Source of the DNA: Sinotaia quadrata
Lineage: Eukaryota > Mollusca > Gastropoda > Architaenioglossa > Viviparidae
Length of the DNA: 64,000 bases
Assembly (NCBI GenBank): GCA_028829895.1
Contig: CM054181.1
Span: 70,167,259-70,231,258 of the forward strand
Direction of reading: 5' to 3'
Shown piece by piece: positions 25,501 through 37,500 of the stretch. The first letter of the stretch is position 1. Every line of letters begins with the position of its first letter. Position numbers and translations under genes: made by a program. The notes under the pieces are model-generated. The model made no database searches. It saw only the letters and a program-made list of their open reading frames with translations, and was not told the origin of the DNA.

Positions 25501-28500
25501 ATTTTAATTTTTGATAGAATGTATTTATTTTAATTTGTAGATATAATTTTAGAAACTTGTAACATCATAATTTTATGGATTTTTTTTTAGCACAATTATT
25601 GCATAAAAGTAGTTGTGCCCAGACTTAGTTATAAAATTTTCTACTAATCATCATACAGAATAACTAATAGCAACAACAAAATAATTACTATCACATTCCT
25701 TCCAATTATGGTTTGTTATAAATAGCATTCAGTTTATGATTTTTAAATAACTTTTATTTTATTTATTTATTTATTAAACTAGAGGAGAAGCTTCAGAAGT
25801 AATAAAGCAACTATATTCAACAAAAATTTAAAATATGGTTTCATTCAAAGACTAACAGTTTTGTTTAGAGTTAAAATACTTTTGACTTACCTTCAGTTAG
25901 TGTTTATATTAGATGTAACTGTCTTGTTATACAAAGAATTCATTTTTCATTTGCTTCATTCAGATATTATGTGTGTATGTGCATGCATGTGTATGTGTGT
26001 TTGTTACATCGGTCATAAGTGTAAGTATTTGCATGCATATTTGGGGTTTTTTGTTGTTTTGTTTTTTAAATATGAGATTAGATTTATTTTCTCAAGTAAA
26101 ATTTTTTTTTTTTTTAACTACTTAAATCCATTTCCTTAAATTTTGTTTGCAGACTCTTTCCAATGTGAGTATATTTAAATTTTAATAAAGGTATAAAAAA
26201 GTTTAATAAAGGTATAAAAATTATTATTAAAATACTTTTATTTATTTTTATATTAACACACAATTATTTATTTAGATATTTATTTATTGAGTTATTTAAT
26301 CACTCATTTACTCATTCTTTTATGCATCCATATGTTCATTCATTCATTTATTTGATCCTTACTCACTCATGTACTCATTAAATTATTTAATCATATACTC
26401 ACTTATTTATTCAAACATTGATTCACTTATTTAGCAAAAAGAGTACTTGCTTGATCAACCCATCGTGCTGTGCTCTTGTCACTTTCTCTTTGCTTACAAT
26501 TTTTCAATCTTGCCAAGTGGGTCAGATCTATTGTTTGTGCTTGACAATCAGTTTAAGCTCTCATTTCCTAGCTATTGTATTTGGTTGAAACTGTTTTGCC
26601 TGTAGTTTTAAGAAGGGCATGATTTTATATTAAGAGCAGCAAAGTGTTACTCAGTTTTCTCAGATACTGATTGATTTCATGTCAGCACAATCTAAAATAA
26701 ATAAAAGATTGCAGACAGTGCTATGGTCATTGAACCATGGAAAGTTAAGCACAAAATTGTAAGGGTTGTGGCCCATTGAGTTCACTTGTTTATTCTAGAA
26801 TATCGCAAGTAATTATACTAGTGCATCTATTACATAACTTTAATAGCATTAAGTTGTATTTGAATTTTCACTACTAAAGTTATTATGTTGTATTTTCATT
26901 ATGTGTATTTATTTTTTCCTTATGCTACCTTTCTTTCTTTGCTGGAACATACATGTACTACACAACATTATATACCACACAACTTGCTGGGACTGGTGTC
27001 ATGTACCATACAATTTGCTGGAACTGTCATGTACCATTCAATTTGCTGAAACTGCCATGTACCACACAACTTGCTGTGACTGTCATGTACCATACAACTT
27101 GCTTTTATTGCCATGTACCACACAACTTTGTGTACACAATTTGCTGAACATATTTTTATCACATAACTCAGGGGGTGAGTGACATTTTACTTTGTTATAT
27201 GGCACTCTTATTGTTCAAAATAGCTTGTATGTAAGTGCTATACATAATCCTGACACATGAAGTATGTAAACAATAATTATCATTTATAAGGGTGTATTCA
27301 AAGACATAGTCAGACCTGATAGGGTCATCTAAATATTGGCTTTCACACACATACGCACACAAAGTTCTTAGCATTATGCCATTACCATTCTTTTTTTCAA
27401 AATAGATTTTGGTTTGATTGTCTAAATGAATTGTTTTACATGTGGCTACATTAAATTAAAAATTTCTATTCAAATTGCAAATAAATCTCCCTTATTGTAA
27501 ATGACTGAAATTATGAACATTCATTTATTAATTATTGTTATTTATTATAATAATAAAAGTGTTAATTATATTTAATGTAATTATTTTTAATAATAATATT
27601 ATGGAGAATTTATCTTTGGTTTAATAAGTGCCTAATATAAATTATTTTTTATCATTATTACAGAAACAACATAATATTAATATGAAAGAAAGAAAAATGA
27701 AATAATTTTTCATAAGAATTATTCTTTTAACCCAGTCACTGACAGTTAAATACTTTTGTAACTATGCAAAATATTTTAGCTATAAAAATACCATTAGCAC
27801 TTTCTGATAATTATACTTTTTCCTTAATAGTTTCTTTATAAGGTTAAAAACCATCTGACAGCCATTTTTAAAAAAAATGATAAATCTATACATCAATATG
27901 GCAGTGAAGGGATTAAATTTTAAAAATACATAATTATCATAAATTTATTACAAAGGCTAAATTATATATTTCTGTTTCATTATTGAATCTTTGGCATGGT
28001 GCTATGGCTACTTGGATTTGATGGCATTGCTGTTCTTAGTATGTAAGTACATTTTATTGTCATTTAGTTTTTTTACCATATCCATTTCTGTTGTAAATTT
28101 TGCCCTCTGTTGTTTCGTTTGTTTTTTCACCATGTTTAGCTACTCTGTGCTCTTTATATTTCACTTGTTTCTGACATTATATTTTATATTTTGCTTGGTT
28201 GAAGTATGAGTGCCACAAACTTTTATGACACTTTTTGATACCTTCCTTTGCTCATTCTTTGTTATTTACTTTTTTTTTTTTTTTAAAACACACTATTTAT
28301 TTTTCATAACATTTAGCTTGGTTATAATGGAGAATTACAATTTTTATGCCATTTTGAGTAATCTTTGCTCACCTAATAGAGTGAACTTTCATTACACTAA
28401 AATATTTGTTATAGTAATATTTACATGAACTTTGTGTCAACTGTAACTATTATTTTGTAATTGTTTCAACATTTTAAGCAGTCATGGTCTCATTCTGCCC

Positions 28501-31500
28501 TTTTGTTACATATTATATACCAATTCATTCATCATACTTTTGTTTCATCAGTCAACTGACTGTACCTCTCTATGAGTGTTTGAGCATGACTCAGAGCAAG
28601 CCTATTTGTTTGGTGTGTAACCACTCATGTTGTTTTGTGATTGTATTTGTGCCTAAGCACACAAAACCAACATCTATAGTCACATTTACCCATCCATACT
28701 TCATAATGGCCAACCAGAAAAGTATATTTATCCTTAACTGTCTTGTTTAATATGTACATTTTACAAATAGTGAAAATACAAGAACATATCTGCCATATGA
28801 GGGCAATCTTTATATTTAAAGGCTCTGATTGAATACTAAAGTGTTTGGTATAGGAAGCATAGTTGAACTAGTGAACAACATATATATGGGCCACTTGTTT
28901 TTAATAGTGTATTAACAAAAGTAGTTTCCTCCTCAGATACTGTGGTATACAGGTAATCATTTGCAGATCACAGAGGCACTTCTTTCTTTTTTCATTCTAA
29001 AGAGAGAAATAAACTTCCAGCAACAAAAAAAAACAGAACAAAATCCAATTCATTGACAGTGATGTAAATCACTAGGGTGAATGAAGTGTGATTTACTGTT
29101 GGCATAATATTAAGATACTTCATTCTTGTTGGGTCTTTTGTAGCAGCATTAACCAACATTTTGTGTTGTTTTGTAGGTGGTTGTACATCACACACATAAC
29201 ACACACACACACACACACACACGCACGCACGCACGCATATACACCTATTTTTTATTCTCCCTGAACACTTATCAAATGAGCATACTCAGAGACCCTCACA
29301 CCCTTCTGTACCTCTCTAACTTGGGTTTTTAAGAGCAGACTACTAGGGAAACTTTCTTTCATTTATCTCCTCTTCAAAGTTATGGCTTGTATGTGAGTAG
29401 TAAGTGTATAATTCCTAAAATATGCTTATCTGGGAAGTATATTTTGTGTTGATTTTTTAAACAAATCTTCTTTATAAATTCTTCTCTGATTCTCTGCATT
29501 TCTGATAACTTGTTGAAACCAGTGTGTCAATGATTGCAAATATCTCTATTATAAAGACAGATAGGCAGAAGAATTATGGACTTATTTGTTCTAGTTGATT
29601 TAGATATTCATAGATACTTTTCTAATGCTCTAACCTGGTCCTGCTTGATAGAAGAAATATCATTTTCCATAAATGGCCAAGAAGAGATAATGATTGATTA
29701 TTGTAGTGGTTGCCTGTGGAAGTCTGTTCTTTGCTGAGAAATGGATTGTATTACAAATTTAAGTGAACCATCACTAAGAGAAATAATATTTGAAGTATCC
29801 CAGCACATCATGAATTTCACTGATACTATACACTGAGAAACTACAGGGAAATGTGTTTTAAACGATAAACTTTTTACATTTTATTTCCAAAATTTCAAAT
29901 TAATAGAATTAAAAAATTCAAGACTGTTTCCAAAGCCAGGCTAAGTTAGAGTTGAGTTTATCTCTTTCAGGTTTAAACAACAAATTGCATATACATTTTT
30001 GTCTTAGGATGTATGTACCATGTTAAAATGTCTGAAACTTTCAAACAGTATAATGACCCATAACCCTTCATTGGATGATTGGATGGATAGGTATAATCTA
30101 ACAAAATGTAAGGAAAAAATACCTTAATTTGGAGACATATACAGGGATGACAGGAACAAAGAAACAACAGCACTGCAAGAAAAACCTATAAATTAATTAC
30201 ACAGCACTGACTTTCCTTGTGACATAGTGTAATGTACCACGTAAAAGGTATTAAGGGAGATTACCACCAAGGGATGTGCTTTTCAGTGCTGCTTTAATGT
30301 TTGATCTCTTCTGTTAGCTTATGACAGTCTCTTTGGCCTTGAAATTTTATGTATATTTAGATACCCTTTCCTATAGTATGCATTTCTGGTTTATGATGGA
30401 ATATCAAGTTTAATGTCAATTTATAGATATGCTTGTAAAGATTTTAATAAATATTTTATTTGTAATTTCTTTGTAATTTTGTCTTACGCTGTGAAATTTT
30501 AATCAATTTGCTAGAAATATTAGTAGATGTATTACTGATTATGATATTTTTCCTTTCACAGACGGCTTTACACTGGGCTGCCAAATCTGGGAAACCAGAA
30601 ATTGTAAAGCTTATTGCCAACAAAATTAACGTGAATGTAAACCAGAGATCGGTGAGTCAGCATTATGGAAGTTTTTCTGTAATAACCTGCTTGGTAATTC
30701 TATCACTAATTCTTTTGATCTAATAAAAATTAAAATACTAAACAGTAATGTGTATTATAAACATTTTGAAGTTTAATAAACACCCTAAAAGCTTTCATTT
30801 TTGTACCAACAGCAAGCAGATTATCATTGAGATAGAATTCTTTTTCTAATTTAATATTTCTCAGATTTTTTTTAATTCCTTGCTGTTATTTCTCAAATGC
30901 TTTGCTTTAAAATATGTATTTTGTAAAAGCAGTGTTGTGTTTTGGCAATGTTTTAGGCTGATACCTGTAGGTTTTTGTGTTGAGGTTTTATTTAAGTGTA
31001 TTTGTATTTTTTGGTCTTTTGGGATTTTTTTGTGTGCATGCATGTGTGTGCATATTATATGATTTGCTGCAATGTGTGTTTTTCTTTTTATTTATTTCAT
31101 TTTTATATAATTTTTTTATAAAGTCACGTTAAGGGCAGCACTAAGTTTCAGGCATATTTCATCTTTCTCTCTTCAAACATTCTCAACTTACAATTCTTGC
31201 AACAATATTCGTTAGCCCAGTACATACACAGCATAAGAAATATAGCATCAATCAAATTTCACAAGTATAATGTACAACATAGTCAAATTGGTGAACATAG
31301 AAATAATGGTTCAATTACATAAAGCATTCTCCGATTCAAATCATAGGTCAATAGCAAATGGGTATGAAATATTTCTAAATCTATTCTTTCTTTATCAGTT
31401 GGTTGACTTACCATAAGCTAATGAGCGCTTTTTGTGACTGGACTTGAGTTACGTCAAAATCTAAGAGAGTAGAATAATTAATTTTCTTCAAAAAAATAAC

Positions 31501-34500
31501 TTTTGGTCTATCCCCATTGGATTAAATTGTTACATTATCATAAGCAGTGCCCAAAGTCAGGTCACGTTAATATTAGCAACAAATATATAATTAAATAGTG
31601 AAAAATAGAGACAATCAACTTTGCGCTGTCACAATATGCCATCAAAACAGTTATATATATTGTTTCATTAGTTTATCAGTATTAAATCTGTTTGTTTTAG
31701 TTTTGTGCAAAAATATTCTTGAATTTTTTAATTTAGGTGTTGCTTTTCTGTTTTGTATTTGTTTCATGCACCGGCTGCTTCTGTTCTTGACTACTCAGCA
31801 AGTAAGTAGATATTTTAATTGTATTTTCCAAATTCATAAGTTTTATTAGGTAAATTGTTTGTTCTGCCCAGTATTCTTCAAAGATAAAAAAAAAATCACC
31901 TTTTTATTTAGAGGAATTTAAATTTTGAATTAAATTATGAAGTCAACAATTATACTGCATCACTGTCACAACCACCCTCTGCTCTCTTGCGAAAGTGGGG
32001 GTAGGTGATTGCCAACACATTGTAGGATCTTGTGTAGATGGAATTACAGGATCGCACACAGAGACTACAATGATATTTGCCTGTGTAGAGCATTTTTATG
32101 TGTGCGGGTTATGTTTGTTGACGTGTGTATGTGTGCAAGTGTGTGAATGGGATTGTTCGGCTGTAGACGGTACAGACAATACAACATAAAAGACAAAGAC
32201 AGGACAAAACTGCACTTGCTCTCTCAAAACAAAGTCATCAAGCTTTGAATTTGAAAAATGGAAATTTATATTTATTTATCAGAGGGGTTTTTTTCTCTTG
32301 CATGCAGTGGTTAGTCAATCACTTCAAAGACATTCACAAATATACACTCTGGAGTGAGAAATGATGATGAATGAAAAATAAAAAGAAATAAACAATATGT
32401 CTAAATTCCACAACAGAGCAGTAGTTTCCACTATCAATAATCAATCATACATCAAGCTCAGTTTCTACTAAAAAATTTCAATATTAACATTTTCACAAAA
32501 ATAATTGTTCTCTAGATTTCACAGAGAGTTAATGTTCCCAAAATAATATTTCTCTAAGCCAATAAATAATTAGTGTTCTGAACAAATGTCTCAAATTCCT
32601 AGCCTATGTGCACTGCGGTTCTTTCTACAATATATATTGAATTAATTTACTTAGAGTTTTTACTTTCTACACCTGTCAAAATTCAAGTAAGATGACTTCA
32701 TTGATGAATCAAAATGGGTGTACTAACAGTGGCACGAATGATGATGCAATTGTTCATGTAGGAAAATGGAAGGAAGTACAACTGAAGTAGAAACATCGTT
32801 AAAACAGTATCTCCTCTCATGGGTTGGTCGTGTCTGGCCTCCCCCTGACATCCTGCTGGTGTCATATGATCAGCACTCTGCATGATCAAAAAAATTTCGA
32901 CTACCTGTCCATAGGTCAAGTCATCGTCAGCGACAAAATCGATGTTGCTCTTGCCGTCAGTGGTGTGTCCTCACACCATGCCGTCACACCTCCACCAATA
33001 TGTGGATTATGACCGAAACACCCACAATATAGGTCTGGATCGAAGCATGCCTGGACAACTGTCCTTGCAACTGGTTCATCTCTCGCCACATTTGGGCTGT
33101 ATGGCTCACCAAAATGGTGGGGCTTCGAATTTCCAACAAACTTCCACTGTCTTTCAGTATCACCCGGTTACTTCCACATAACTCTAAGGATGTCCAAAAG
33201 ATGGCACATAGAGATCACCACAGAAAGTAAGCCTGACTGCCTCACTGCTCCATGTTTCTGAGGTAATGAAAAACAAACTAACTTCCCTTTTATACATGTT
33301 CAAAGTTTTAGAAAAAGAAATTTTGCTGAGCCAACATTTCTCAGGACGTAGCACACATGTCCTTGAAAGTTTATGCTAGCACGCCATTTGCACGCAGATC
33401 TCATCTACTTTTCATACCTCAAGCACGTGATTAATAATTATAATTACCTATCCTGACACCTCTTAGGCACTTAGTGACATGTGAATTTCAATTTACAAAC
33501 AACACCTGATAAAATATACCACTATCTTATACAAGTGATTTAAAAAATAATCCAATGCACTGCTAAATATAAAATAAACCCTGAATAAAAATAAAAAATA
33601 AAAATCTTTTGGGAGTTTGCTTCCTCTATAACTGTGACAGTCACTAAGTAAAAATTGCTTCCTGTTTCACATTTAAATTCCAGAGTTGAAAATGACTCAT
33701 TTACATAAATTGTAATGCCATAAAAATAACCATATTGTTAACTTTAGGCTGTTCAGTCATTAAATTATTGCTGTCAGACAAATGTTACAATGACTTCCAA
33801 ATTAATGTTATAATATTTTTGTTGCGGCTATGTGACACAATGCCACCCTAGTTATTGCTTATGATTATTATTATGTAATCATCCATAACTAATTACAAAT
33901 GATGAGAATCTTAATTTATGTTATTAATAATTCTCAAGAAGACACCACTTGTCTCTCTCTCTTGGTGGATATGCGGGTGCTGTAAATATTTTCTCTCTTC
34001 CACAACATTAAAAACAAACATTTACTGTCACATAGTATTTCCATAGGTAGAAAACTTTGTACCAAAGGAGAAGATAAATCCATCTTTTAATCTGTATTTA
34101 GTGATCCCCGTCCACCCACTATCTCTCCAACAAATGGTTATCAATATGTGTAAAAAGGTCAATAAATTTATTAAATCAACAATAAAATATACATATAACA
34201 AATACAATCAAAAGAGCATTGACATTTACTTCACTTCACAACAATGTTCAATTAACCCTAGGCAATCATTCAGTTTATCCTAGTATAAACATCAGCAGTT
34301 AGTTAAGATAGATATATATATATATATAATTAATCAAATTCATTAATATCATTCATCACAGAATGAGTTTGGAGTTTAGAGAAATAATTATAGTCAGTGT
34401 ACATAACCTTTTCAGAGATGGCAGCTATCTGGCATGTGTTCACAATCATTTAGTTTGCAATAAGTCACTGGCTTTCTTATTAGATGATGGTACCCCCTTC

Positions 34501-37500
34501 TAGACATGTTACACAACTGTTCCAGAATCTTTGATGCACCCTCCAATCATACCATGGAGATTTGTCCACAATTTCCCCTGCTCTATCAAGCACCTCAGAG
34601 ACAGTGTTCTGAAATCTTCATGTTCGCTACTCAGCACACCATGATGAATGTTCAAGATACCTTCGTGAACTCTTGAGGCTAACTCAAGCCTCCATTTTCT
34701 GCCGTATTGGCTCTTGGATGGAATTCACAGAAATCAACTTATAGGAACATGTTTACTGATAAGTTCAGTGATTATGCTGGATGGACACACCAACATGATC
34801 AGGTTGAGTACAGATGTTACTATAGCCTGAACCAAAAAAGGTGTGCTTTTCTCTGCAGAAGTCAAATTAAGGCAGTGCTAAATTTCAGGCATATTTCAAC
34901 TCTCTCTTACAAACATTCTCAGCTTATAAATCCAACAACAGTTTTGTTAACACGATACCTATACAACATAAGAAATAAAGCATCAATTAAAATTCACAAA
35001 TTTAATGTACAACGTCATCAAATTAGTGAACATTGAAATAATGGTTAAATTAATAGAGCATTCTCCATTTCAATCCATCTGTGGCCTCGACCCGATGAGG
35101 GCACATATTTTCCAGTGAGATCAATGGCTACATGCCTGAAAGGAATATCTACCATCAGAGTTTCACTTAGTGGAAGTCGGGGTGGGTGGTAACATATGGT
35201 TATTAGAAAGATAGTTGGTCTCATAAGCCAGTGACATTTGTTTTAGGCCCAAATATATCTTCTATTTATATTTTATAACTTTGATCACTTCTCCTTTCTT
35301 TTGCTCATCTGACTTGTTGGCATAATCGACCCATGATTTCTCCCATACAGGCTGGTTAAAAGAGGTTTCATTGTAGTGTCCTATAAAATCAATCACTTCA
35401 ATTGACAATACTATTTATTTCCCATTTATCTGCAAATTTTAATGAAAATTTTGCATTTGTTTGAATCCATCAAATCTTTTCATACTGCGGTAATCGTGTG
35501 CCTAATTTAACTAAGATATTGCAGATTAATAATTTTGTGGATTGAAAATAAAACATGATTTTGTTAAATAATTTGAACCTGCTATACTGTTATAATTGAT
35601 TTTTATTGTTTTATAGTTTATTTGATTATTATAACTAATTAGTTGATCAAAGAAATAACTGTTATTTTTCTTTTGTTTTTTTTTATATTTGTGGTGCATC
35701 AGGGGGTGAGTATCATTAATTTATTTATCTTTTTTCTTATATATTTATGTATAGCCCATGTGCTATTAGGGCATCTGTTTCATTTCATTATTTTGCAAGT
35801 TGATTCATCTTTATCTTTTGTTTGTTTTCTTATACACCTTAAATAGTTTGAAGATATTTGTTGTATGTTTTATATATAATTTTTTTAAATGCTTAGAACT
35901 TTTATCAGAATAGGCATTGTATTAAGTCATCATCATTATTATTATTATTAAATTCCTTATGCAATTTTACATTTCATGTATATCATATGGTGTTATGTTT
36001 TTTTTTTAAATCTTACAAATATGTATAGTCCATCTTCAAGGAATTTGTTTGCCATTCAAGCTGAGATATCAGATTTCATAGGGTCCGCAAGATACATCAT
36101 TTCTATCTGCAAGATTAGCACTGTCTCCTTTGTGCACTACTTCATTGTTTGTCTCTGTACATTTGTAAATGTTTCGCTTTCGTAAATACAGTTATTTGTT
36201 ATATATTATCATTTTAAGGTGAATTCATTTGTTTCATTATATTATCTTTTGTTTTCGTATATGTTAAAGTAATTTCTATATAGACCTTGTGTATTTCATG
36301 TATAAATATGGCAATGCTTAAAACTTTTATAAGATTGCACACATAACTTTATACTGAAGTATAGATCTTACAGCATGGAGCATCTCACAAATCCATATCG
36401 AAATGGCATTGCAGGTAATGCAAAAATTATGTATACATGTACAAAACTTTTAAAGTTAGCCATTTTCTCTCTATATGCAGTAGTAACGAACTTAAAATAT
36501 CATTTATGTTTGGGATAAAAGGATTTTTTAATGACAGCATGCTCTTCCCCCCACCCCCATCAATCATGTGGTAAAACTAGTGAGCATAGTAGTTAATTTG
36601 TATTTTAATTCTTTTTTTTAAACAAGCTTAAACTTTGATCAACATTTAAACAAAGCTACATTATCTTACAAAGTCTTATTATCTAAAATTATATAGCAAT
36701 CAAGGTTTTTCAAATAAAGTATTTCTTTTGTGAAATAATTTAGTATCACTGGTTTTTCAAATAAATATTTCTTTTGTAAAAGAATTTTGTATCACTGACT
36801 GAATTAAGACATTATAGCAATCAGCCATAGAGGGAATTTTTTTTAAAATATTTTTCTAGGGCTACACACCTCTCCACTTGGCAGCTATACATGGACATGA
36901 AGAAATCCTTGAACTCTTGGTTACTACATATAGTAAGTTTTACCACATGTAGTAAGTTACAATTTCTCATGTTTTTCTTTAAAATATATTTTATTTATTT
37001 AGTTAGTTAGTTAGAAAAAGGTCAAGATTTAGAATGTTCTTGATTTGTTTGGAAAATATGTTTTATGTGATATTTTTTTATAATTTGTCAGTTTTCTAAA
37101 GAATAATTTTAAAATAAAATGCAATATTTTAAGTTTAAGAATTTGGCAGATGAAAGATATGTACAGTGAGAGAGCTTTGTAATACTAAGGGTATTTGGCA
37201 TATAAGACATATGGACTCTTAGGAAGCTCTTGCTAGTCCCTGTAGTAATTGTTGAACAAAGGAGGAATTTTTACTTTCTTACTAAGTTAACCACTATAGA
37301 AATTTCAAAGACAAATCCTACAGTGACAGTCTTTGCATTTTTCAGAGGCTGATGTGAATATCCGTGACTACAGTGGTAAGAAGCCCAAACAATACCTAAA
37401 GAACTCTGCAGCTTCCCGGATACAGCGTAAGCAGTTTATTTCCTATTGTGGGTCTAATGGGGATCTCATTATCACTCCCACACAGCAATCTGCATTGCCT

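Noticed and set aside
26020..26020. ag-T-gtaagt, a possible 1-nt exon
   Set aside because: Would shift the reading frame and is not needed for ankyrin spacing; lies in a gtgt-rich stretch.
26901..27182. Open frames on both strands with CHVPYNLL-like periodicity
   Set aside because: 27-bp minisatellite keeps all frames open; no domain.
27224..27230. ag-CTTGTAT-gtaagt, possible 7-nt exon
   Set aside because: Length not compatible with the phase-0 junctions on both sides.
34707..35036. 109-residue open frame on the + strand
   Set aside because: Lies in dispersed repeat copy C; corresponding parts of copies A and B do not preserve a frame, and no domain is recognised.
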